11,377 nt of DNA. Source: Candidatus Zixiibacteriota bacterium (GTDB lineage Bacteria > Zixibacteria > MSB-5A5 > WJJR01). The stretch covers positions 1-11,377 of the forward strand of contig WJJR01000290.1 in the NCBI GenBank assembly GCA_014729565.1, written 5' to 3'. Position numbers and translations under genes: made by a program. Under the pieces are notes generated by a model. That model saw only the letters and a program-made list of their open reading frames with translations. It searched no databases and was not told the DNA's origin. Of this stretch, positions 1 to 6,346 are shown one piece after another; within the stretch, counting starts at the first letter, position 1, and each line of letters opens with the position of its first letter.

Positions 1-168
1 GGACGATGGTCGTTCGCCGAAGCGTGGGGTGATCTCACCAGCCGTATTCTCGCCATGGGCCGTCTGTCGGTGTTGCGCATTAAGGTCACCCGCGCGGACG
101 CCCAGACGTTGTACTACGCCCTCGAGCCGGGCACACCGATTATCGTCGTCACCGAGACCAACCCATAA
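1..168 (+). CDS. C-terminal fragment of an unrecognised protein
   Basis: An open frame runs from the first base of the window to a TAA stop at 166-168 and encodes the last 55 residues of a protein whose start lies outside. The fragment begins GRWSFAEAWG and ends with the hydrophobic stretch PIIVVTETNP. I do not recognise the family. It has no cysteine, no haem motif and no clear membrane segment. It lies about 80 bp upstream of the CcmH-like gene on the same strand, so the two could be co-transcribed, but a TTGACA-like box and a short direct repeat sit in the gap. The frame is supported by the lack of stops and by ordinary amino-acid composition; the function is unknown. Confidence 0.5.
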   Translation, partial: GRWSFAEAWGDLTSRILAMGRLSVLRIKVTRADAQTLYYALEPGTPIIVVTETNP

Positions 169-187
169 ATCTTGACATCCTGACGGT

Positions 188-210
188 TGTCATCGCTGTG
201 TGTCATCGCT
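188..210 (+). repeat. Two 10-bp direct repeats upstream of the CcmH-like gene
   Basis: TGTCATCGCT occurs at 188-197 and again at 201-210, a 13-bp period. A TTGACA hexamer lies just upstream at 172-177, but I see no good -10 box at normal spacing. The repeats could be an operator or chance; nothing in the sequence decides between them. Confidence 0.3.
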
Positions 211-249
211 ATCTTCACGGTGAGAGCCCCAGACAACAGGAGTGATCGC

Positions 250-645
250 ATGGCGAATCAACAGAATGCCTCCCGCATCAACACGTTGCTGATTCTGGTT
301 GTCGGCTTATTAGTCGGCGGGATAGCCGGGTATATTGTTGGACATTCCGAAGCCGGCACCGCCACGGTCGGAACGGCGCAACTGAATCTCAACGAGGTGC
401 TGTCGTCCGAGGACGCCTGGATCGTGGAGGGTCTGACCTGCCCGATGGCGGGGTGCACCAATCCGCTGCTGACCTGCCAGGGTGAGTTGCCGCGACGAAT
501 CCGTGATTGGGTCAACTCCCAATTGGAAGCTGGTCGGCCCGGCCAGGACATTCGTGCCGAGATCATCCGCACCCACGGACCCAACGTGCAGAAGACGCAA
601 ACCCCGGCGGTGGTACCGGATACGATGCGCGACATCACGGACTAG
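250..645 (+). CDS. CcmH/NrfF-like cytochrome c maturation protein, membrane-anchored, variant Cys motif
   Basis: A 131-residue protein. The ATG at 250 is chosen because AGGAG lies at 238-242, seven bases upstream; an in-frame TTG at 187 lacks such a site. Residues about 11-30 (INTLLILVVGLLVGGIAGYI) form one N-terminal membrane anchor. The remainder, about 100 residues, should be periplasmic. The core has GLTCPMAGCTNPLLTCQGEL, then LPRRIRDWVNSQLEAGRPGQ, then IRAEIIRTHGPNV. This follows the CcmH/CycL/NrfF pattern of a cysteine motif, an Arg-rich helix, 'AGxxxxxI' and a segment ending near HG. Family members reduce or present apocytochrome c haem-binding cysteines through an LRCxxC pair. Here the pair is spaced CX4C, with a third cysteine eight residues on. 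Family membership is fairly likely; haem-lyase activity is inference. A distant homologue with another thiol role is the alternative. Confidence 0.6.
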   Translation: MANQQNASRINTLLILVVGLLVGGIAGYIVGHSEAGTATVGTAQLNLNEVLSSEDAWIVEGLTCPMAGCTNPLLTCQGELPRRIRDWVNSQLEAGRPGQDIRAEIIRTHGPNVQKTQTPAVVPDTMRDITD

Positions 646-662
646 CGCGCAGCATTTCACAA

Positions 663-685
663 AAGGCCCGCTTCCAGAGGGCCTT
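663..685 (+). terminator. Terminator-like hairpin after the CcmH-like gene
   Basis: A perfect 7-bp stem, AAGGCCC (663-669) with GGGCCTT (679-685), encloses a 9-base loop 17 bp after the stop codon. An A run precedes it, but the T run after it is only two bases, so termination is plausible and not certain. Confidence 0.5.
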
Positions 686-696
686 ATGCATCTCAA

Positions 697-872
697 CACC
701 CGGCTTCAGGGCCTGTTGAAAAAGGTGTGTGTTGTGTCCGGACCATCTGAAGCCAACAAATGAATGAAATGTAACCTCGCGTAGGTCCGGCTCTTAGCCG
801 GACGGGTGCGGCTAAGAGCCGCACCTACGCGACGATGATACAGGTTTTTTCAACAGGCCCTTCAGCCGGGTG
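697..872. mobile_element. MITE-like 176-bp element with 27-bp terminal inverted repeats
   Basis: The left arm (697-723) and right arm (846-872) are reverse complements over 27 bases with two adjacent mismatches. Each arm contains GGGCCTGTTGAAAAA. Between them lies a second, inner palindrome at 778-831. No open reading frame of consequence fits inside, so the element would need a transposase supplied from elsewhere. No immediate target-site duplication is visible; CTCAA at 692-696 recurs at 880-884, but seven bases beyond the right arm. A large imperfect cruciform with a regulatory or terminator role is the alternative reading. Confidence 0.5.
778..831. repeat. Inner REP-like long palindrome
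   Basis: CGCGTAGGT (778-786) pairs with ACCTACGCG (823-831), and within it CGGCTCTTAGCCG (788-800) pairs with CGGCTAAGAGCCG (809-821). Each inner half is itself a small hairpin (CGGCT/AGCCG), so the segment can fold as one long stem or as two short ones. This resembles REP/REPIN-type extragenic repeats. Confidence 0.55.
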
Positions 873-895
873 CCCGGAGCTCAACTATACCCCAG

Positions 896-911
896 AACCG
901 TTTCAACGGTT
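896..911. terminator. Short palindrome downstream of lipB
   Basis: AACCGTT (896-902) and AACGGTT (905-911) are perfect reverse complements around two bases, about 20 bp past the lipB stop codon. Only weak T runs flank it and the loop is very tight, so its role as terminator of the - strand operon is tentative. Confidence 0.25.
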
Positions 912-931
912 TTGCACATGCGCACGTGATT

Positions 932-1606
932 CTACCGATTCTTCTTTTCGCTGAGCACGTCCTGCAAACGTTCCTTCACATCATCCAACCGAATCGGCGT
1001 CGCCGTCACTTCCGCCATCGACGTCATCACCTCCGACGGTAGTCCACACGGTTTGATCGCGCCGAAGAAACGCAAGTCAGTCGACACATTGAGGGCCACA
1101 CCGTGAAACGAAATCCATTTCCGTACTGCCACTCCAATGGAGGCGATCTTTCGGTCGCCGACCCACACACCCGTATGCTCCGGATGGTGCCGGCCTGTAA
1201 TGTCCCAATGTGCGATTGTCGTGATGATCGTATCCTGAATCCAGCGTAAGAACCGGTGCAAGTCACCGGTGAGCGCGCGCACGTCGACTATCGGATACAT
1301 GACCAATTGCCCGGGACCGTGGTAGGTCACATCCCCCCCGCGTTCGATCGCCACCTGCGAGACAGGCTCGCCCAGCACCGTGATCTCCGGTTTCCAATCG
1401 CGTTCAAGAGATGACCGCCCATAAGTGAACACATGCGGGTGTTCGACAAACGCAATGGTGTCCCCGCGTTCGCCTCTGATGCGTCCATCGAGGAGCGCCA
1501 GTTGACGCGCATAGGCATCAGCGTAGGGCAGATGACCCCAATCTTCGAACACAAATTGCGGGGGTGTCTGTTGTGACTTATGATTGCCTTTGGTGCTCAT
1601 CGTCAT
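932..1606 (-). CDS. lipB: Octanoyl-[acyl-carrier-protein]:protein N-octanoyltransferase LipB
   Basis: LipB moves the octanoyl group from acyl carrier protein to the lipoyl-domain lysine of target enzymes, the first step of protein lipoylation; LipA then inserts sulphur. The 224-residue product has the family signature RGGDVTYHGPGQ (residues about 89-100), followed by LVMYPIVDV. The catalytic pair is visible: Lys153 in GDRKIASIGVAVR and Cys187 in IKPCGLPSEVMTS. Length is normal for the family. The frame extends upstream to a TTG at 1642, but ATG at 1606 (or ATG at 1600) fits better with where homologues begin; neither has a strong ribosome binding site. It lies 78 bp downstream of the E2 gene on the same strand, consistent with lipoylation of that E2. 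A GC-rich hairpin in the gap may lower its expression relative to the dehydrogenase genes. Confidence 0.93.
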   Translation of the reverse strand: MTMSTKGNHKSQQTPPQFVFEDWGHLPYADAYARQLALLDGRIRGERGDTIAFVEHPHVFTYGRSSLERDWKPEITVLGEPVSQVAIERGGDVTYHGPGQLVMYPIVDVRALTGDLHRFLRWIQDTIITTIAHWDITGRHHPEHTGVWVGDRKIASIGVAVRKWISFHGVALNVSTDLRFFGAIKPCGLPSEVMTSMAEVTATPIRLDDVKERLQDVLSEKKNR

Positions 1607-1632
1607 CTCAATACGTTTCAGCGCAAACGAAA

Positions 1633-1655
1633 GCGGGGACAATCGCTGCCCCCGC
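1633..1655 (-). terminator. Intercistronic hairpin between E2 and lipB
   Basis: GCGGGG (1633-1638) pairs with CCCCGC (1650-1655) around an 11-base loop. Read on the - strand it is followed by TTTCGTTTG, a broken T tract. It could be a partial terminator or mRNA-stabilising hairpin that separates lipB from the dehydrogenase genes. Confidence 0.4.
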
Positions 1656-1657
1656 CT

Positions 1658-1684
1658 ATCTGTCCAATCTGTCCTATTAGTCCT
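1658..1684 (-). repeat. Three tandem 9-bp units directly after the E2 stop codon
   Basis: On the - strand, immediately after the TAG stop (1685-1687), the sequence reads AGGACTAAT, AGGACAGAT, TGGACAGAT. The last two units differ only in the first base and the first differs at two positions. It is a small tandem array in the E2-lipB gap. Confidence 0.55.
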
Positions 1685-3049
1685 CTATACCGTCAACAGC
1701 AATTCCCACGGATCCTCCAGCCGCTCACAAAGTCGCCGCAGGAACTGCACCGCCGTATGCCCATCGACGAGACGATGATCAAACGAAAGCGTCAGGTACA
1801 TCATATCACGCGCGACAATCTCATCGTTGCGCACCACGGGACGTTTCTGAATTTTGTGAATTCCCAAAATGGCAACTTCGGGCTGATTGATGACCGGGGT
1901 TGACGCCAATGCGCCGTACATGCCGGCGTTGGTCAGTGTGAAAGTTGAACCGGTGATTTCATGCAGTTCGAGTTTGTCCTGATGCGCGCGCCCGCTCATC
2001 TCCGCAAACTCACGCGCAATCTGCGGAATTGATTTCTGGTCGGCGAACTTCACGACCGGGACAATCAAACCTTCGTCGCGCCCCACGGCAAAACCGATGT
2101 GGTAGTATTTCCGATGAACGATCTCATCGTTGACGATTGACGCGTTCAAGCGTGGAAATTCCTTCAACGCCGCCACGGCGGCTTTGGCGATAAACGGCAG
2201 ATAAGTAATATTGGCGCCGACTTGCTGCTTCCATGTTTCTTTCTTGGCATCGCGAACGCGCTTGAGTTCGGTGAAGTCGGCTTCGTCCATCGTCATCACG
2301 TGTGCCGAGGTCTGCTTGCTGGCGATCATGTGTTCGGCGATGACTTTGCGCACACCCTTCAGCGGTTCGCGGTCGACCGGCTCTTCGCCGCCGCCGACTG
2401 TGCGGTCACCGAATGCAGCCGAGGGTTCGCCGACCGGTTCGGGCGCGGCCGCACGCGACGGCTGCGGCTGTGCCGCAGCAGCGGCCGGACGTTCCTCACG
2501 TTCGCGCAGATACTTCAGCACATCCTGCTTGGAGACACGCCCGCCCTTGCCAGTACCGGGAATGTCGTCCAAGTTGAGATCGTGTTCACTGAGCAAGCGT
2601 CGGACGACCGGTGATGTTTGCTTGGAACGGTCCGTTCCTGACGGCGCCGGTGCTTTCTGAGGTTCGGGTTTCGGTTCGGGTTTCTTTTCCGGCTTCGGTT
2701 CCGGTTTCTCGCCGGTCGAATCCTCATCTTTAGGCTTGGCCTCCGTCGCCTCCGGTTCGGGACGTTCTCTGGGGATATCTTCGGGATGTTCGCCTTCGGG
2801 GAGTGATTCGCCTTCTTTCAGGATAATTCCGATTTCGGCTCCGACCGGCACCACGGTGCCTTCTTCGACGAGGATTTTACCGAGGGTGCCGGCTTCCGCG
2901 GCGGGCAACTCGACATTGACCTTATCGGTCATGATCTCGGCAATGGTTTCGTCTTTGTCGATTGCGTCGCCTTCGGACTTGAGCCATTTGCCCACAGTTC
3001 CTTCGACGACACTCTCTCCCATCTGCGGAACGACAATTGAAATCGGCAT
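1685..3049 (-). CDS. Dihydrolipoamide acyltransferase (E2) of a 2-oxo acid dehydrogenase complex, branched-chain type likely
   Basis: E2 forms the core of the complex and transfers the acyl group from its lipoyl arm to coenzyme A in the cytoplasm. The 454-residue protein has one lipoyl domain (1-80) with the lipoylated Lys43 in EIMTDKVNVE. A Glu/Pro/Lys-rich flexible linker (about 81-142) follows, then a peripheral-subunit-binding domain (146-182, SPVVRRLLSEHDLNLDDIPG and GKGGRVSKQDVL). After an Ala/Pro linker comes the catalytic domain (228-450). The active-site motif SFDHRLVDG holds His425 and Asp429. STPVINQPEVAILGI and DHRLVDG fit branched-chain or 2-oxoglutarate E2s better than pyruvate E2s. 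The start ATG has AAGGG eight bases upstream. It lies 57 bp after the E1 beta gene. Substrate specificity cannot be settled from sequence alone; the enzyme class is secure. Confidence 0.9.
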   Translation of the reverse strand: MPISIVVPQMGESVVEGTVGKWLKSEGDAIDKDETIAEIMTDKVNVELPAAEAGTLGKILVEEGTVVPVGAEIGIILKEGESLPEGEHPEDIPRERPEPEATEAKPKDEDSTGEKPEPKPEKKPEPKPEPQKAPAPSGTDRSKQTSPVVRRLLSEHDLNLDDIPGTGKGGRVSKQDVLKYLREREERPAAAAAQPQPSRAAAPEPVGEPSAAFGDRTVGGGEEPVDREPLKGVRKVIAEHMIASKQTSAHVMTMDEADFTELKRVRDAKKETWKQQVGANITYLPFIAKAAVAALKEFPRLNASIVNDEIVHRKYYHIGFAVGRDEGLIVPVVKFADQKSIPQIAREFAEMSGRAHQDKLELHEITGSTFTLTNAGMYGALASTPVINQPEVAILGIHKIQKRPVVRNDEIVARDMMYLTLSFDHRLVDGHTAVQFLRRLCERLEDPWELLLTV

Positions 3050-3106
3050 CAGTAATCCCTTGTGTACGTTCTGTGTGCGCTACTCCAACGCGGATTGTCT
3101 ATCTTC

Positions 3107-4090
3107 TCAGTACGCAGCCAACTCGCGGGCCTTGGCGGCAATCTTCTCGGCATTCGGCAGGAAATACTCTTCCATGGCCGGGGCAAACGGGACTACGGGA
3201 ATATCCAGACCGGTCAGCCGCCACACCGGAGCGTCGAGATCATCGAACGCTTCTTCCATAATGGTCGCCGCGATCTCGCCCGCCACACCACCGGTTTTGG
3301 GAGATTCGTGAACAAGCAGAACTTTGCTCGTTTTGCGTACCGATTCCAACACGGTCTCTTTATCCCAGGGGAAGAGTGTACGCAAATCGATCACTTCGAC
3401 GTTGATCCCCTCGTCGGCGAGCGTTTCCGCGGCTTCCAATGCGCGATGCATCATCAGTTGATAGCTGATAATCGTAAGATCCTCACCCTCGCGTCTGACT
3501 TTGGCCTGTCCGAGCGGGACGGTGAAATCCTCTTCGGGGATATCGTCACGAATCCAGCGATACAGCTTTTTGTGCTCCAGATAGATGACCGGATCGTCGC
3601 CGCGCACCGCCGACTTCAGCAGCCCCTTGGCATCGTATGGGGTACTCGGCGCCACGGTTACCAATCCCGCCTGCCCAAAAAACCAGTTTTCGTTGGTTTG
3701 TGAGTGATACAGTCCGCCACCGATTTCCGCACCGCAGCAGATACGGATCACCATCGGGCAGGTCCATCCGCCGCCGGAGCGGTAACGGAGTTTCGCCGCC
3801 TGCTGAATAATCGGATCGAAAGAGCAGGTGGCGAAGTCGGAGAACTGTACTTCCGGAATCGGCCGCAAACCGACCGCGGCCGCTCCCACCGCACCGCCGA
3901 CAATGAATTCCTCTGAGATCGGCGTGTCGATGACGCGTTCGGGACCGAACTCGTCGAGCAGGCCCTTCGTCGCCTTAAATACGCCGCCGTATATGGCCAC
4001 GTCTTCGCCGAGAACAATCACGCGCTCATCACGACGCATCTCCTCGGCCATGGCTTCTGTAATTGCTTCGATGAAAGTTACGTTCTTCAT
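3107..4090 (-). CDS. 2-oxo acid dehydrogenase E1 component, beta subunit
   Basis: This is the second half of the thiamine-diphosphate-dependent E1 heterotetramer, which decarboxylates the 2-oxo acid and passes the acyl group to lipoyl-E2. The 327-residue length is typical. Recognisable blocks are VIVLGEDVAIYGGVFKATKG near residues 24-43, ISEEFIVGGAVGAAAVGLRP, EVQFSDFATCSFDPI, and GLYHSQTNENWFFGQAGL. They are followed by VIYLEHKKLYR and, in the C-terminal transketolase-like domain, VIDLRTLFPWD and LLVHESPKTGG. The EHKKLYR block is characteristic of branched-chain/pyruvate-type E1 beta subunits. The ATG at 4090 lies 25 bp after the E1 alpha stop; only a weak GGTGA precedes it, so translational coupling to E1 alpha is plausible. 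Function is secure at complex level; the substrate is inferred from the cluster. Confidence 0.92.
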   Translation of the reverse strand: MKNVTFIEAITEAMAEEMRRDERVIVLGEDVAIYGGVFKATKGLLDEFGPERVIDTPISEEFIVGGAVGAAAVGLRPIPEVQFSDFATCSFDPIIQQAAKLRYRSGGGWTCPMVIRICCGAEIGGGLYHSQTNENWFFGQAGLVTVAPSTPYDAKGLLKSAVRGDDPVIYLEHKKLYRWIRDDIPEEDFTVPLGQAKVRREGEDLTIISYQLMMHRALEAAETLADEGINVEVIDLRTLFPWDKETVLESVRKTSKVLLVHESPKTGGVAGEIAATIMEEAFDDLDAPVWRLTGLDIPVVPFAPAMEEYFLPNAEKIAAKARELAAY

Positions 4091-4115
4091 TCGGTCATAT
4101 CACCGTTTGCTGCGT

Positions 4116-5153
4116 TTAGGATCGTGGAAAGTTCGGCGCCGGCGAAAACGAGTAGACATCCTCGAGCGCCGCATCAGCCTCCGGATGCGGATCGGCTTCG
4201 GCTGTTTCGATGCTCTCCTGAATCTCCGCCTCGATGCGGTCGGTCACCTCTTTGCGGTCCGACTCTTTCATCACGCCCGACTTCTCGAGGTATTTCTCAT
4301 AGAGCGCCACGGGATCGCGCTTCTTCCAATATTCGAGTTCTTCATTGGTGCGGTAGTTGGCGGGGTCGATTTCCGAGTGGCCGTACCAGCGGTAGGTGAG
4401 ACACTCGATAAACGTCGGCCCATCGCCGTTGCGCGCTTTGTCGACCGCCTTCTTGGCGGTCAGGTACACTTGCAGGATGTCGTTCCCGTCAATCGTGACA
4501 CCTTCGAAGCCATACGCTTTGGCTCGATCGCTGTACTTTTCGATCTTACTCTGCAAATGTGCCGGCACCGATTCGGCCCACAGGTTGTTCTGGCAGACAT
4601 AAATGGCGGGCAGATCGTGAATCCCCGCGAAGTTCAGCGCTTCATGAAAGCCGCCGCGCGAGGTGCCGCCCTCGCCGAAACCGCAGTAGACGACATTCGG
4701 CTGTTTCTGAATCTTGAATGCCATCGCCGCACCAGTCCCGACGACAATCTGGCCGGCGACAGTGGAGGCCGGTGTCAGGCAGCGCAACTCCGGATAACCA
4801 AAGTGACACGGATGCGACTTGCCTTTATCGGGCGAGGTGGATCGGGCGAAGACCTGGCGCAGCAATTCGACCAGTGGCATGCCCTTGGTGATGATCGCGC
4901 CCATGTCGCGGTGTGACGGCGCGACCATATCCTTGTCGTTGAGGCAGTAAGCCGGAGCGACAGTGGTCGCCTCCTGGCCGACCTGCGAAAAATATGTCCC
5001 GGGAAAACGACCCTGTTTAAACAGCTTGCGGCAGCGCTCATCGAACATCCGCACCTTCATCAGGTGGTAGTACAGATTCCGCTGGTCTTCTTCCGGGACC
5101 TTCTCGGCTGCCTTTCGTGATAATCCTGAAACTTTGGTCGTTGTTTTCCGCAC
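4116..5153 (-). CDS. 2-oxo acid dehydrogenase E1 component, alpha subunit
   Basis: This subunit binds thiamine diphosphate and starts the decarboxylation. With the GTG start at 5153 it has 345 residues. GAGGGAG (5165-5171) is 11 bases upstream. The frame is open to a TTG at 5231 (371 residues), but no ribosome binding site precedes it and the extra residues look unlike the family. Key blocks are YYHLMKVRMFDERCRKLF, FSQVGQEATTVAPAYCL, and SHRDMGA. The cofactor motif runs from GFGEGGTSRGGFHEALNFA to QNN (about 158-190), and YRWYGHSEIDPANYRT (about 254-269) corresponds to the phosphorylation-loop region. The motif has GEG in place of the commoner GDG, a variant also known in Bacillus branched-chain E1 alpha. 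Gene order E1 alpha, E1 beta, E2, lipB points to one operon. E3 is not in the window. Branched-chain specificity is likely; a pyruvate- or acetoin-type complex cannot be excluded. Confidence 0.88.
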   Translation of the reverse strand: MRKTTTKVSGLSRKAAEKVPEEDQRNLYYHLMKVRMFDERCRKLFKQGRFPGTYFSQVGQEATTVAPAYCLNDKDMVAPSHRDMGAIITKGMPLVELLRQVFARSTSPDKGKSHPCHFGYPELRCLTPASTVAGQIVVGTGAAMAFKIQKQPNVVYCGFGEGGTSRGGFHEALNFAGIHDLPAIYVCQNNLWAESVPAHLQSKIEKYSDRAKAYGFEGVTIDGNDILQVYLTAKKAVDKARNGDGPTFIECLTYRWYGHSEIDPANYRTNEELEYWKKRDPVALYEKYLEKSGVMKESDRKEVTDRIEAEIQESIETAEADPHPEADAALEDVYSFSPAPNFPRS

Positions 5154-5202
5154 GTTGTCGTACACTCCCTCGAATCGCGTTGAGGTTGAACCGTCAATGG
5201 TG

Positions 5203-5251
5203 CCCGTCGGTGGGGCTAAAGTCAAGGGCAATTGGCTGTTGCACCGACGGG
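5203..5251 (-). promoter_or_regulatory. Inverted repeat in the putative leader of the dehydrogenase operon
   Basis: CCCGTCGGTG (5203-5212) and CACCGACGGG (5242-5251) are perfect 10-bp reverse complements with a 29-base spacer. If E1 alpha starts at 5153 they lie about 50-100 bases upstream of it, where they could be a repressor operator or an mRNA stem-loop. The region shows no riboswitch motif that I recognise. Confidence 0.4.
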
Positions 5252-5282
5252 TAAATCCCTGAGCAGGAGTGAAAGTCTCTGT

Positions 5283-5310
5283 TTGCTAACGAGTTCCCAG
5301 CCGATATCTT
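5283..5310 (+). promoter_or_regulatory. Weak sigma70-like promoter candidate for the H1-like gene
   Basis: TTGCTA (5283-5288) and TATCTT (5305-5310) are spaced by 16 bases. Each matches the consensus at four of six positions. They would give a 5' leader of about 20 bases before the ATG at 5335. This is a pattern match only. Confidence 0.25.
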
Positions 5311-5334
5311 CAGTGAGATACCATGGAGGTTCCC

Positions 5335-5976
5335 ATGAATGATCAGAATGATCAGATTGAAAAGGTGAAACGAGAGATCGAGGAACTCGAGCGGCAGATC
5401 GAGGCACATCCATTCGAAGGACTCTTCGATCGCAAGCGTTCCGATCAGCTTCACCACAAGCTGAAGAAGAAGCGCAAAGAACTGGCCAAGCTCGAAGGCG
5501 TCGAGTTGCCTACCACAGCGCCGATCCGGAAAACTCCGGAACCGGACAGCGTACCAATGCCCAAACCAGTGCAACTGCCGAAGCCGAAACCCGCGCCCAA
5601 GCCGGAGCCGGTCCCCACCACAAAGGCAGCGGCCAAACCGAAACCTCCAGCGAAGCCCAAAGCCGCCGCTAAGCCAAAGGCCGGAGCCAGGACCAAAACA
5701 ACAACAACCACGTCATCGAGGACAAAGAAGACCGCTCCGGCGAAGACGGCCAAGTCGTCCGGCACCAGGAAGACCAGCACCGCACGCAAGAGCACCGCGA
5801 CGGCCAAGAAGAAGACGACGGCCAAAGCGGGAACGAAAACCACAAAGTCGAAAACGACGCGGACGACCAAATCGACGAAATCCAAGGCCTCCGGTGGCTC
5901 AAAGTCCAAAGCCAAATCGTCGACGAAGTCAAAGAGCACCAGCCGGTCAACAGCCGGCAAAAGCCGTCGTAAGTAG
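5335..5976 (+). CDS. Histone H1-like Lys/Ala/Pro-rich protein with N-terminal coiled coil
   Basis: A 213-residue, very basic protein. The ATG at 5335 is preceded by GGAGG at 5325-5329, which decides it over the in-frame ATG at 5323. Residues about 5-55 are charged and helical, with a coiled-coil look (IEKVKREIEELERQIEAHPF, then HHKLKKKRKELAKLEG). From about residue 60 on the protein is low-complexity: KPKPAPKPEPVP, then repeated AKPK/AAAKPK units, then a long Thr/Ser/Lys tail ending GKSRRK. Such tails resemble eukaryotic H1 and bacterial H1-like nucleoid proteins (HctA/HctB, AlgP-like), which bind DNA non-specifically. DNA binding here is inference from composition. The coiled coil could mediate dimerisation. 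It is transcribed divergently from the dehydrogenase operon. A ribosome- or envelope-associated basic protein is the alternative. Confidence 0.75.
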   Translation: MNDQNDQIEKVKREIEELERQIEAHPFEGLFDRKRSDQLHHKLKKKRKELAKLEGVELPTTAPIRKTPEPDSVPMPKPVQLPKPKPAPKPEPVPTTKAAAKPKPPAKPKAAAKPKAGARTKTTTTTSSRTKKTAPAKTAKSSGTRKTSTARKSTATAKKKTTAKAGTKTTKSKTTRTTKSTKSKASGGSKSKAKSSTKSKSTSRSTAGKSRRK

Positions 5977-5989
5977 GAATGACGAATAC

Positions 5990-6024
5990 GGTCCCCGGGT
6001 AGTTGACATCGGCCATCCGGGACC
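5990..6024 (+). terminator. Hairpin between the H1-like gene and the tRNA, with a TTGACA in its loop
   Basis: GGTCCCCGG (5990-5998) pairs with CCGGGACC (6017-6024) with one bulged base, 13 bp after the stop codon, followed by ATTATTTCTCC. It may end transcription of the H1-like gene. The loop contains a perfect TTGACA (6003-6008) that could be a -35 box for the tRNA, with CATTAT at 6024-6029 as a poor -10 at 15-bp spacing. Confidence 0.4.
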
Positions 6025-6075
6025 ATTATTTCTCCGACGATATGCCGGAGTCGAGACGATCTGGTTTGACGTGAC

Positions 6076-6149
<74 letters not shown>

Positions 6150-6224
6150 TAAGCCACACAGCGGCGTACTTCCGACACGACCTCACAATGCGAACACGTC
6201 CTGTGCGGCGCTTTTAACTGCGCT

Positions 6225-6246
6225 GCACCGAGCTGGGGCTCGGTGC
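6225..6246. repeat. Hairpin repeat, copy 1
   Basis: GCACCGAGC (6225-6233) pairs perfectly with GCTCGGTGC (6238-6246) around TGGG, and TCCGA follows. The same plan recurs at 6347-6366. Both lie in the 228-bp gap between the tRNA and the response regulator, which holds no gene that I can support. Confidence 0.55.
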
Positions 6247-6346
6247 TCCGAATTGTTCCACAGGCTTCTTGCCCGTGGGTCGGCTACATCGGCAACAGTA
6301 TTGCGGTCGCCGCGTGGCGGAGACGACCAGGATACGATTGAACTCA

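Noticed and set aside
778..831. Possible CRISPR repeat or array
   Set aside because: There is a single palindrome with no regularly spaced copies or spacers, and no cas gene in the window.
3828..4916. 362-codon + strand open frame across the E1 genes
   Set aside because: It is antisense to two well-supported E1 genes and its sequence resembles no family; GC-rich coding DNA often gives such shadows.
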